Source: an uncultured Clostridia bacterium
Lineage (GTDB): Bacteria > Bacillota > Clostridia > HGM11514
Assembly (NCBI GenBank): GCA_934464705.1
Contig: CAKSKB010000010.1
Coordinates: 26,794 to 90,793 of the forward strand
Length of the DNA stretch: 64,000 bases
Direction of reading: 5' to 3'
The notes under the pieces were generated by a model. The model did no database searches, had not been told where the DNA came from, and worked only from the letters and a program-made list of their open reading frames with translations. Made by a program: the position numbers and the translations under genes. Below, one piece after another: positions 1 to 7,486 of this stretch. How positions within the stretch are numbered: the first letter of the stretch is position 1; every line of letters starts with the position of its first letter.

Positions 1-2
1 CG

Positions 3-587
3 GGAGAGGGCGAGGCTGTCGGGTATGCCCCGGGCGCATTTTGCGGCAAAGAGCACAATATATGTGTTTCGGAGGCGGCGGAAGACGAAGCATACGGGCA
101 CCGCAAAATTTCGCTCAATTCGGCTGACAGGAGAGGGCAAAAACGGTATTTCCCCCATGCATGGGCTAACCTTGTCACCCGTGACGAACCCTGCTTTTTT
201 GAGCGCAACGCAATAGACGGCGTTTGCAGAAACAACTGTCACGGCGATTATCCTTACCACTCCTGGGCGGCAGGCGCAAGAGAGGACATCGAATATTACA
301 TCGATTTCGGAGCGGAAGTTGAGATTTCGGAGATTGTATTTTTCCTAAGAGCGGATTTTCCGCACGATACATACTGGAAAAGCGTTGACATCCGTTTTTC
401 GGACAAAACATCGGTTACCGCAAACTTTGAAAAGACGGCAGAGGGTCAGAAAACAACCCTCGAAACGCCGAAAAGAACACGAATTATTCATCTGACTAAT
501 TTTAAGCAGGCAGAATATCCGCTTTCATGGGCGGCGCTGTCGCAAATCGAGATTTTCGGAAAATATATTAAGGAGGATTTAAGCAAA
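3..587 (+). CDS. Discoidin-like (F5/8 type C-like) protein, 3' part only, open into kduI
   Basis: The frame is open from the left edge of the window. It encodes the C-terminal end of a carbohydrate-associated protein: an aromatic-rich stretch (HAWANLVTRDEPCFFERN), an acidic strand (EDIEYYIDFG), and a closing strand (LSQIEIFGK) typical of the last beta strand of galactose-binding/discoidin-like folds. The 5' end lies outside the window. The oddity is that no stop codon occurs before the kduI ATG at 588. The reading frame runs through IKEDLSK straight into KduI, although an AAGGAGG ribosome-binding site lies at 570-576. A stop (TAA, 580-582) exists only in another frame, so either a real fusion or a base error is possible. 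The family assignment is from pattern recall. Position before kduI, kduD and GH88 genes suggests a role in handling acidic polysaccharide. Confidence 0.6.
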
Positions 588-1418
588 ATGGAAATCAGAT
601 GCGCATCAAACCACAAGGATGTAAGACACTACACAACGGAAAGGCTAAGAGAGGAATTTCACATCAGCAAGCTTTTCACAAAGGACAACATAAGAATGGT
701 TTACAGCCACATCGACCGCATAATAACCGCCGGGCTTATGCCGGTTCTTCATGAGCTGAAGCTTGAAGGCGGCAAGGAACTTGCATCCGATTATTTTCTC
801 GAAAGACGGGAAATGGGCTGCATCAACATCGGCGGCAAGGGCATAATTACGGTTGACGGCAAGGACTACGAAATGAACCCGAGGGACGGAATTTACATAG
901 GCAGAGGCAACAAGGAAGTTATTTTCAAGTGCACCGACACCGAGAATCCGCCGAAATTTTATGTAAGCTCCTGTCCTGCCCACACATCGTACCCGACGGT
1001 GAAAATCGATATAGCAAAGGCGAAGAAGGTTCCGTGCGGAAGTGCCGAGGACTGCAACAAAAGGGTTATCAACCAGTACATTCACCCCGAGGTCATAAAA
1101 AGCTGTCAGCTTGCAATGGGTTTGACGCAGCTTGAACCCGGCTCAAACTGGAACACCATGCCCTGCCACACGCATGACCGCCGCATGGAGGTTTATCTGT
1201 ATCTTGACATGGGCGAAAACGACGCAGTTTTCCACATGATGGGCGAACCGAACGAAACGCGCCACATAATCATGCACAACGAAGAAGCGGTTATAAGCCC
1301 CAGCTGGTCAATTCACAGCGGCGTGGGCACGAAAGCGTACTCTTTCATATGGGCGATGTGCGGCGAAAATCAGGAGTTTGACGATATGGACTTTATCGAA
1401 ACAAAGGATTTGAAATAG
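588..1418 (+). CDS. kduI: 5-dehydro-4-deoxy-D-glucuronate isomerase (KduI)
   Basis: KduI interconverts 5-keto-4-deoxyuronate and 2,5-diketo-3-deoxygluconate, the step after lyase and unsaturated-uronyl hydrolase action on pectin or glycosaminoglycans. The 276-aa length matches the family. The cupin metal ligands known from E. coli align with H194, H196, E201 (motif PCHTHDRRMEVY) and H243 (SWSIHSGVGTKA). Other hallmark stretches are MVYSHIDRII near residue 38 and FLERRE near 70. The ATG is supported by AAGGAGG 11 nt upstream and by the usual family start. It is followed after 10 nt by a KduD-type dehydrogenase and then GH88, so this is one uronate operon. The frame is also open upstream into the previous protein. 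Confidence 0.96.
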   Translation: MEIRCASNHKDVRHYTTERLREEFHISKLFTKDNIRMVYSHIDRIITAGLMPVLHELKLEGGKELASDYFLERREMGCINIGGKGIITVDGKDYEMNPRDGIYIGRGNKEVIFKCTDTENPPKFYVSSCPAHTSYPTVKIDIAKAKKVPCGSAEDCNKRVINQYIHPEVIKSCQLAMGLTQLEPGSNWNTMPCHTHDRRMEVYLYLDMGENDAVFHMMGEPNETRHIIMHNEEAVISPSWSIHSGVGTKAYSFIWAMCGENQEFDDMDFIETKDLK

Positions 1419-1428
1419 GAGGGAAATC

Positions 1429-2214
1429 ATGTTTAGCTTAGAAGGAAAAGTTGCGCTTGTAACGGGTGCGTCATACGGCATAGGCTACGCAATTGCAAAG
1501 GGATTTTACCACGCCGGAGCAAAAATCGTGTTTAACGATATAAATTCCGAACTTGTGGAAAAAGGTCTTGAATCATACAAAAAGGACGGCATCGAAGCGC
1601 ACGGATATGTATGCGATGTTACGGACGAGGCGGCAGTCGGCGAATTTATAAAGACGGTTGAAAAAGATGTCGGAATAATCGATATTCTTGTAAACAATGC
1701 AGGAATCATCAAAAGAATACCGATGTGCGATATGAGCGCCGAAGATTTCAGAAAGGTAATCGATGTTGACCTCAATGCGCCGTTCATAGTTTCAAAAGCG
1801 GTTATACCGTCGATGATAAAAAAGGGACACGGCAAAATCATTAACATCTGCTCCATGATGAGCGAACTCGGGCGTGAAACGGTTTCGGCATACGCCGCCG
1901 CAAAGGGCGGACTCAAAATGCTCACAAGGAACATCTGCTCCGAGTACGGCGGGCACAACATTCAGTGCAACGGAATAGGTCCGGGCTACATCGCAACACC
2001 GCAGACTGCCCCGCTTCGTGAGCGTATGCCCGACGGCTCACGCCACCCGTTTGACAGCTTTATCGTGTCCAAAACCCCTGCCGCACGCTGGGGAACCCCC
2101 GAGGACCTCGTAGGTCCGGCGGTATTTTTGGCATCGGACGCGTCTGACTTTGTAAACGGACACATACTTTATGTAGACGGCGGAATACTTGCCTACATCG
2201 GCAAACAGCCGTAA
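1429..2214 (+). CDS. kduD: SDR oxidoreductase, KduD / gluconate 5-dehydrogenase type
   Basis: Classical short-chain dehydrogenase of 261 aa. The Rossmann glycine motif TGASYGIG is near residue 14, NNAG near 90, and the catalytic Ser-Tyr-Lys is visible as ICSMMSE followed by SAYAAAKGG. The C-terminal GRW-like and YVDGG segments are typical of the gluconate 5-dehydrogenase/2-dehydro-3-deoxygluconate 5-dehydrogenase branch. Placed 10 nt after kduI with GGAGG before the ATG, it most likely reduces 2,5-diketo-3-deoxygluconate to 2-keto-3-deoxygluconate (KDG) with NAD(P)H. The exact substrate cannot be read from sequence, since the family also contains gluconate 5-dehydrogenases; the operon context favours KduD. 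Confidence 0.82.
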   Translation: MFSLEGKVALVTGASYGIGYAIAKGFYHAGAKIVFNDINSELVEKGLESYKKDGIEAHGYVCDVTDEAAVGEFIKTVEKDVGIIDILVNNAGIIKRIPMCDMSAEDFRKVIDVDLNAPFIVSKAVIPSMIKKGHGKIINICSMMSELGRETVSAYAAAKGGLKMLTRNICSEYGGHNIQCNGIGPGYIATPQTAPLRERMPDGSRHPFDSFIVSKTPAARWGTPEDLVGPAVFLASDASDFVNGHILYVDGGILAYIGKQP

Positions 2215-2225
2215 CGGAGGAATAT

Positions 2226-3359
2226 ATGGACAGTAAATTTTGGCTTGAAAATCTCTGGGACAAAACCGAAGCAAAGCTTAGGCGTACAGCGGTCAGGTGC
2301 CGTGACATTATCCCCTACACCGCAGACCAAAACGGTCGCTTCATCGATCGCGTCAAACCCGAGCCGGAATGCTGGACAAACGGCTTCTGGGGCGGACTTA
2401 TGTGGCTTATGTATAAAGCAACCGGGTGCGAGGAATACAAAAAAACCGCAAGAAAATCCGAGCAGCTTCTCGAGGCGGCATTTTCGGATTTTGAAAAGCT
2501 GCACCACGACGTCGGTTTTATGTTCCACATTACATACGGAGCGGACTACCGCATAACCGGCGAAAAATGCGCTCTTTCAAAGGAGCTGTTTGCGGCGGCA
2601 GCGCTTTATTCAAGATTTAATGTTGACGGAAAATTCATCCGTGCGTGGAATCAGCCCGAAGCCGCCGGCTGGAGCATAATCGACTGTCTTATGAATATTC
2701 CCCTGCTCTACTTTGCGTCGGACAAAATCGGCGATGACAGGTTCAGGCGTGTTGCAATGCACCATGCCGACATGAGCATACGCGACCACATAAGGCCCGA
2801 CGGCAGCGTGAACCACATTGTTGAGCACGACCTTTTAACCGGCGAGGTGATAAAAACCTACGGCGGACAGGGTTTCGGGGAGGGTTCGTGCTGGTCGAGA
2901 GGGCTTGCGTGGGCGCTTTACGGAATAACTCTTTCTTACATTCATACAGGCAAAAAGGAGTATCTTGACGCAGCGGTGCGCACGGCGAATTACTTCTGTG
3001 CGAACATAGTTAAATTCGATTATAAAACGCCGATTGATTTCCGCCAGCCAAAAGAACCGGAATATTATGACAGCACAGCCGGGCTTTGCGCAGCGTGCGG
3101 ACTCATTGAGCTTTCAAAATGCGTTTCGGAATCCGAAGGCGAAGCTTATACAAATGCCGCCGTGAATGTTATACGGGCAACTGCAGAAAATTTCTGTCGG
3201 TTTGATGACGAAACCGATTACATAGTCGGCTTCGGCTCGGAACGTTACCCGCACTCGGAAGCCGAGAAATCCTGTGTGCATATTCCGATAATATACGCAG
3301 ACTTCTTTCTTGCCGAAAGTCTCATAAAGCTTAAAGGAACAGAGTTTCTTATATGGTAA
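2226..3359 (+). CDS. Glycoside hydrolase family 88, unsaturated glucuronyl hydrolase
   Basis: The 377-aa protein has the (alpha/alpha)6-barrel pattern of GH88: WTNGFWGGLMWLMY near residue 50, HHDVGFMF with Asp95, IIDCLMN with Asp153, and GEGSCWSRGLAWALYG near 220. Asp95 and Asp153 match the two essential aspartates described for Bacillus unsaturated glucuronyl hydrolase. The enzyme hydrates the 4,5-unsaturated uronic acid at the end of lyase-made oligosaccharides and releases 5-keto-4-deoxyuronate, the KduI substrate, so the three genes form a continuous pathway. No signal peptide is present, so it acts in the cytoplasm on imported oligosaccharides. GH105 (rhamnogalacturonyl hydrolase) is related, but the motifs fit GH88 better. 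Confidence 0.88.
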   Translation: MDSKFWLENLWDKTEAKLRRTAVRCRDIIPYTADQNGRFIDRVKPEPECWTNGFWGGLMWLMYKATGCEEYKKTARKSEQLLEAAFSDFEKLHHDVGFMFHITYGADYRITGEKCALSKELFAAAALYSRFNVDGKFIRAWNQPEAAGWSIIDCLMNIPLLYFASDKIGDDRFRRVAMHHADMSIRDHIRPDGSVNHIVEHDLLTGEVIKTYGGQGFGEGSCWSRGLAWALYGITLSYIHTGKKEYLDAAVRTANYFCANIVKFDYKTPIDFRQPKEPEYYDSTAGLCAACGLIELSKCVSESEGEAYTNAAVNVIRATAENFCRFDDETDYIVGFGSERYPHSEAEKSCVHIPIIYADFFLAESLIKLKGTEFLIW

Positions 3360-3363
3360 AAAA

Positions 3364-3397
3364 CGGTCACCGCATTTCTGCGGTGACCGATTTTTTT
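3364..3397. terminator. Bidirectional intrinsic terminator
   Basis: An 11-bp perfect stem (CGGTCACCGCA / TGCGGTGACCG) with a 4-nt loop is followed by a 7-T run on the + strand and a 6-T run on the - strand. It serves the GH88 gene and the convergent beta-helix gene. Confidence 0.93.
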
Positions 3398-5696
3398 ATT
3401 TCAATTCTGCAATCATTGCGGAAAGCTCATCTTCGGAAAATTCGGTTTCAGTATCAGTTATTGCTATCAGCCCTCTTTCGTCCCATGTAACGGACTTCCC
3501 GAGCGCTTCCGCAATTGCACGGAGCGGAACAAATGTTCTCGACTCATATATCGCCGCCGGAACATCAATTTCCTTCTTTTCGCCGCCGACGGTGATGTTT
3601 TTGTCACCTATGACTATGCTGATTTCGCTTCCCACCGACACGGTTTTTGTATCGGCGTCCCACGAAACTTCCTCGCCGAAGCTTTCGGAAATGCACCTTA
3701 CCGGCACAAGCGTTCTGCCATCAATAATCATGGGCTGAACATCGTTTTCCCGTGTTTCTCCGTTAACACCGAACTTGTTCGAGCCGACAAGAAGCGTAAC
3801 CGCACCTGTCATTTCCGGCTCATCTGTTCTCTTTACCTCATATCTTCCCACGGTGTCAAGGCTGAAAACCTCAAAATCGGGATTTTTGCTCTTTATTGTT
3901 TCTTCGTTAAGCTTCAAATCATAATCTATTACATTAAGCTGTCCTACGGTTTTAATATTCTCAATAGTGTTATTTTCTTCAAAGTTCGTACTTGTGTACC
4001 CATCAAAATCCAGCTTTGCACGCTGAAAATTATTTTTTATAGTATTCCCCTCTGAATAATACTCTTCAGTTGTGCCTTCGTCATTAACAAAGCTGTATGA
4101 CTCCTGAAGCATAAGATATTCCGAAAAAATCATATTATTTGATATATCGTTATTCTTTGCCGCTGCCAGCTTAACCCCGGAGGTTATATCTTTTATGAAG
4201 TTATTGTTTATCTTATTATTCTTTGTATCATAAAGTCCTATTGCATAGTCAATTGTCCTGACCATACCGTTTTTATACGGAATTACTTTTAATAACCTGC
4301 TGCCGTAAGTGAGATTATCTGTTCTTATATCGAATATATCATGAATATAGTTATTGACAATTTCGTTTTGCTCTGTTCTTTCGTCAACAATAATAACCGA
4401 ACCGCCGGATACCGAAAGTGCTGCGCTTATATTATTAAGTTCAACTTTATTCTCATTTCCGTTCAAAAGCACGGCAGTGTGAGGAGCACCTGAAATCTCA
4501 TTATGAGTTATTTTGTTTTTATTGCCTTCAATTTTTATAGGTTCATGTTCCGTCCAGAAAAGACAGCCGGTTTTTGAGAAACCGCAGTTGTCGACAGTGT
4601 TAAGATTGCCGTCAATCGAAACCGCACCGCCGCCGAGATTATCAAAATCGCAGTTATCAATTTTTGAATCATTGCATTTTTCAAGCTTTACGGCAGTATC
4701 GGAGGTGTTTTCAAACTTGCAGTCCAAAATTTCTATATTCTCCGAATTTTTAATATCGATTGCAGACCCTAAAGTATCCGAAAACTTTATTCCGCTGATT
4801 TTAACATTAGAAAGCTTATCGCCCGAAATATATGTTTTATCGTCCGCTATAAACTCAACATCCGCTGCAGCATCTTTAGGATAAATGAATACCGTGCCGC
4901 TTTCGCGATCCGCATACCATTCGCCTTTTTCGTCTATAAAACTAATGTCATTTACATAAACAAGAGTTGTCAGATTAGATGGATAAGCAACTCTGCCATC
5001 AGCCGGCAAAGTATATTTTATTTTGCCCGCACCCTCGAAATTCAGAGGTATAAACCACTCTTTACTTTCTAAATTTGCATGCAAATATGCATTTTTTAGA
5101 TTTGACATATATTCATCCGTATATTCATATCCTACAGTAGCATCCGAGTTTCTTGTAACCGTTACCGAACCGTCCGGATTTTCTTCGGTATCTATTATTC
5201 TTAACGGAACTGACTCAGCGAGTATTTCCTGCCCGGGCTCTATAATGCTTGGCTTTTCAAGTTCCTGAAGTGAAGCAATCGGAAGATACTCGTTATTCTG
5301 AAGCGCAACCGGATAAATGCCGCCTTCCTTCATTTCGCCAAGGTTTTTAATCCCTCTTACAGCTTTGGTCTTCTTTTTACCGTCGGAAATCAAAATCTTA
5401 TCCTTTTCTTCCTTCGTTATATCTTCAAGCTTACCGGTTTGCGATGTTGAGAAAACAACATCAGCACCGTTTTCAGCCTTGATTGTTATGTTGCTTTTAT
5501 TAAGATTAATGCTCTCGTTGTAAGTACCGCCGCGGAGCACTATAACCGAGCCACTCTCAGCTGCGTCAATTGCCGCCTGAACCGACTCCCCCGGGGACAC
5601 AAATACCGTCTTCCCCGCAGCCGAAACAGACGTAAACGATGTGGCTACCATAGCGGCGCACGAAACATACGCAAGCAGTTTTTTGATTTTTTTCAT
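3396..5696 (-). CDS. Secreted right-handed beta-helix protein with C-terminal copper-amine-oxidase-like domains
   Basis: The start is placed at 5696, where AAAGGGTGG precedes an ATG that opens directly on a signal peptide (KKIKKLLAYVSCAAMVATS, cleavage after SVSAA). This gives 766 aa. After the signal comes the chondroitinase B/pectate-lyase-like opening (VFVSPGESVQAAIDAAESG, then VIVLRGGTY), a linker of about 200 residues, and many short N-rich parallel beta-helix coils (for example NITIKAENGADVVF, KISGIKFSDTLGSAIDIKNS, NKINNNFIKDI). The last 120 residues hold two copper-amine-oxidase N-domain-like repeats (GRTLVPVRCISESFGEEVSW; RTFVPLRAIAEALGKSVTW). It could be a polysaccharide lyase or a glycan-binding protein; no catalytic residues could be assigned. 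It faces the uronate operon and may act upstream of it outside the cell. Confidence 0.78.
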   Translation of the reverse strand: MKKIKKLLAYVSCAAMVATSFTSVSAAGKTVFVSPGESVQAAIDAAESGSVIVLRGGTYNESINLNKSNITIKAENGADVVFSTSQTGKLEDITKEEKDKILISDGKKKTKAVRGIKNLGEMKEGGIYPVALQNNEYLPIASLQELEKPSIIEPGQEILAESVPLRIIDTEENPDGSVTVTRNSDATVGYEYTDEYMSNLKNAYLHANLESKEWFIPLNFEGAGKIKYTLPADGRVAYPSNLTTLVYVNDISFIDEKGEWYADRESGTVFIYPKDAAADVEFIADDKTYISGDKLSNVKISGIKFSDTLGSAIDIKNSENIEILDCKFENTSDTAVKLEKCNDSKIDNCDFDNLGGGAVSIDGNLNTVDNCGFSKTGCLFWTEHEPIKIEGNKNKITHNEISGAPHTAVLLNGNENKVELNNISAALSVSGGSVIIVDERTEQNEIVNNYIHDIFDIRTDNLTYGSRLLKVIPYKNGMVRTIDYAIGLYDTKNNKINNNFIKDITSGVKLAAAKNNDISNNMIFSEYLMLQESYSFVNDEGTTEEYYSEGNTIKNNFQRAKLDFDGYTSTNFEENNTIENIKTVGQLNVIDYDLKLNEETIKSKNPDFEVFSLDTVGRYEVKRTDEPEMTGAVTLLVGSNKFGVNGETRENDVQPMIIDGRTLVPVRCISESFGEEVSWDADTKTVSVGSEISIVIGDKNITVGGEKKEIDVPAAIYESRTFVPLRAIAEALGKSVTWDERGLIAITDTETEFSEDELSAMIAELK

Positions 5697-5754
5697 AAGT
5701 TCCACCCTTTCAATACATATGCTTTTTGTGATATTCGTCAATAACGACAGTTAT

Positions 5755-5783
5755 ATTTTATCACAATTGGTTCGATTTGTCAA
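5755..5783 (-). promoter_or_regulatory. Sigma-A promoter for the beta-helix gene
   Basis: On the minus strand TTGACA and TAAAAT are separated by exactly 17 nt, about 60 nt before the start codon at 5696. Confidence 0.8.
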
Positions 5784-5808
5784 GGAAATAATAAATGTTT
5801 TTTACCCC

Positions 5809-5837
5809 TTGACAAGAAGCCGAAAATAATGTATAAT
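5809..5837 (+). promoter_or_regulatory. Consensus sigma-A promoter of the riboswitch-decarboxylase operon
   Basis: TTGACA and TATAAT, both perfect, are separated by 17 nt. The expected transcript start lies just before the aptamer-like sequence at about 5846. Confidence 0.9.
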
Positions 5838-5845
5838 ATTTCATG

Positions 5846-5971
5846 TAAAAGGGAGTAGCAGACGGCAGATGAGCCGTTTCTGATGCGTCATTACGGCTGA
5901 ATATCCGCCCGCTGCAGAATTAAATTGCGAGACTTTTGCCTACAAATGAGTGGCAAAGGTGTCGCTTTTTT
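5846..5971 (+). promoter_or_regulatory. yybP-ykoY-family (Mn2+) riboswitch with terminator platform
   Basis: The leader opens with AAAAGGGAGTAGCAG, close to the GGGGAGUAGC signature of the yybP-ykoY family. It contains a short hairpin (AGACGGC/GCCGTTT), then GCGTCATTACGGC, resembling the conserved second loop of the metal site, and a return strand GCTGCAG. It ends with the GCGAGAC box, which here forms the left arm of an intrinsic terminator (GCGAGACTTTTGCC / GGCAAAGGTGTCGC, 5927-5965, then six T). In this family metal binding stabilises the aptamer and frees the GCGAGAC strand from the terminator, turning expression on. The gene it precedes, a Na+-pumping decarboxylase subunit, is not a typical Mn2+ export gene. 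The call is from remembered consensus, not a covariance search. Confidence 0.72.
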
Positions 5972-6000
5972 AATATTTAATTATAAGAAAGGTGAAAAAA

Positions 6001-7116
6001 ATGTCTGAATTATTTTCAAACGCCGCCAACATACAGTGGCAGCAGATTGTAATGTGGATTATCGGCGGACTGCTGATTTACCTTGCAATCAAAAAAGATA
6101 TGGAACCCACGCTTCTTCTGCCGATGGGGTTCGGTGCAATTTTAGTCAATCTTCCGCTTTCGGGCGCGGTAACGCAGGGGGCAGAAAAGGGCGTAATCGA
6201 TGTTCTGTTTGACGCCGGCATCGCAAACGAGCTGTTTCCGCTTCTGCTTTTCATAGGAATCGGTGCAATGATTGATTTCGGACCGCTTCTTTCAAACCCG
6301 AAGCTTATGATTTTCGGTGCAGCGGCTCAGTTCGGTATATTTTTCACGCTCGGTGTTGCGTCGCTCCTGGGGTTTGACCTCAAAGACGCTGCGTCAATCG
6401 CAATCATAGGTGCGGCGGACGGTCCTACCTCAATATTCGTTGCACAGCACTTTGCCTCAAAGTATGTGGGCGCAATCATGGTTGCGGCGTATTCATACAT
6501 GGCGCTCGTGCCGGTTGTTCAGCCGCCGGTAATAAAGCTTCTGACAACCAAATCGGAGCGGAAAATCAGAATGGAATACAAACAGAAATCCGTTTCCAAG
6601 CTGACGAAAATACTCTTTCCGATTATAATTACCGTAATCACCGGTATCGTTTCGCCAAAGAGCGTTGCGCTGGTCGGATTTTTGATGTTCGGTAACCTCA
6701 TCAGAGAATGCGGCGTTCTCGATTCGCTTTCCGAAACCGCACAGAAGGTTCTTGCGAATGTTATTACGCTTTTCCTCGGAATTACAATCGCAACCAAAAT
6801 GCAGGCTGACCAGTTCCTCACAAAGGAAACCCTTATGATTATAGGGCTTGGTCTTGTGGCATTCATATTCGACACGGCAGGCGGAGTTATATTCGCAAAA
6901 ATCATCAATCTGTTCCTGAAAAAAGGCAAAAAAATCAACCCCATGATAGGCGCTGCCGGTATTTCGGCCTTTCCTATGTCTGCAAGGGTTGTTCATAAAA
7001 TGGGACTCGCCGAGGATAACCAGAACTTCCTTCTCATGCACTCAATCGGAGTAAATGTTTCCGGTCAGATTGCATCGGTTATTGCCGGCGGCATGATACT
7101 TAATCTTATAAAATAA
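6001..7116 (+). CDS. Na+-transporting carboxylate/acyl-CoA decarboxylase, beta subunit
   Basis: The ATG at 6001 follows AAGAAAGGTG; a GTG nine bases upstream lies inside the ribosome-binding site and is less likely. The 371-aa polytopic protein matches the beta subunits of oxaloacetate, methylmalonyl-CoA and glutaconyl-CoA decarboxylases (OadB/MmdB/GcdB). It has GIGAMIDFGPLL near residue 85, IIGAADGPTSIFV near 135 and a conserved C-terminal SAFPMSARVVHKMG. This subunit couples decarboxylation of carboxybiotin to export of Na+. Nothing in the window encodes the alpha (carboxyltransferase) or biotin-carrier subunits, so the substrate cannot be named. A 39-aa membrane peptide follows after 13 nt, and the operon sits behind a putative Mn2+ riboswitch. 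Confidence 0.9.
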   Translation: MSELFSNAANIQWQQIVMWIIGGLLIYLAIKKDMEPTLLLPMGFGAILVNLPLSGAVTQGAEKGVIDVLFDAGIANELFPLLLFIGIGAMIDFGPLLSNPKLMIFGAAAQFGIFFTLGVASLLGFDLKDAASIAIIGAADGPTSIFVAQHFASKYVGAIMVAAYSYMALVPVVQPPVIKLLTTKSERKIRMEYKQKSVSKLTKILFPIIITVITGIVSPKSVALVGFLMFGNLIRECGVLDSLSETAQKVLANVITLFLGITIATKMQADQFLTKETLMIIGLGLVAFIFDTAGGVIFAKIINLFLKKGKKINPMIGAAGISAFPMSARVVHKMGLAEDNQNFLLMHSIGVNVSGQIASVIAGGMILNLIK

Positions 7117-7129
7117 CGAGGTGACTCAC

Positions 7130-7249
7130 ATGAACACACAGGCTTTTCTGAATACTCTCCCCATAATGTTTAAGGGCATGGCGGGAATCTTCATTGTCAC
7201 ACTTGTGATTATCGCCTGCATGTATGCATTGCAAAAGCTGAGTAAATAA
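7130..7249 (+). CDS. 39-aa single-pass membrane peptide, decarboxylase-associated
   Basis: A short gene begins 13 nt after the beta subunit, preceded by ACGAGGTGACTCAC (GAGGTG 6 nt before the ATG). The peptide has a polar N terminus (MNTQAFLNTLPIMF), one hydrophobic helix (MAGIFIVTLVIIACMYAL) and a short basic tail (QKLSK). Its place suggests a small gamma/OadG-like scaffold subunit of the Na+-pumping decarboxylase, but it lacks the long proline/alanine-rich tail of classical OadG. The call rests on position and topology. A strong terminator follows, so it is the last gene of a two-gene operon. Confidence 0.75.
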   Translation: MNTQAFLNTLPIMFKGMAGIFIVTLVIIACMYALQKLSK

Positions 7250-7258
7250 AAGAAATAC

Positions 7259-7290
7259 AGCGGTTTTCAGGCTTCTGAAAACCGCTTTTT
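7259..7290 (+). terminator. Intrinsic terminator of the decarboxylase operon
   Basis: A perfect 12-bp stem (AGCGGTTTTCAG / CTGAAAACCGCT) with loop GCTT is followed by a T run. Confidence 0.93.
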
Positions 7291-7307
7291 AACACCAAAA
7301 AGGCTCA

Positions 7308-7408
7308 ATTCATGCCGAAAGGTCGGAAAAATCACCGTAACCGCATATAATATGCCCGAAGGGCAATTCATGAAGCGTTAGCTTCAATTCATGCCGCAAG
7401 GCAATTCA
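7308..7408. repeat. Array of mini-hairpins separated by ATTCA
   Basis: Three perfect tiny palindromes, TGCCCGAAGGGCA (7353-7365), TGAAGCGTTAGCTTCA (7371-7386) and TGCCGCAAGGCA (7392-7403), are each followed at once by ATTCA. A degenerate fourth unit (ATTCATGCCGAAAGGTC) begins at 7308. The spacing is regular but the stems differ in sequence, so this is neither a CRISPR array nor a simple tandem repeat. It fills the gap between convergent genes and is probably a short interspersed palindromic element. Confidence 0.7.
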
Positions 7409-7431
7409 TTTCCTGACTTCTCCAAAAGTTC

Positions 7432-7478
7432 AAACAAAGACCCCCGACCGGCAGAGAAACAGCCGCCAATCGGAGGTC
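7432..7478 (-). terminator. Intrinsic terminator of the RND/SLH operon
   Basis: On the minus strand GACCTCCGATTGGC pairs with GCCGGTCGGGGGTC (14 pairs including G-U), followed by TTTGTTTG, about 10 nt after the SLH gene stop. Confidence 0.8.
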
Positions 7479-7486
7479 ACCGCATT

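Noticed and set aside
1429..2214. 3-oxoacyl-ACP reductase (FabG) annotation for the SDR gene
   Set aside because: Motifs and the kduI/GH88 context fit the gluconate/KduD-type branch better than FabG.
7308..7408. CRISPR-like repeat-spacer pattern
   Set aside because: Repeat part is only five bases and the 'spacers' are palindromes; no cas genes are present.
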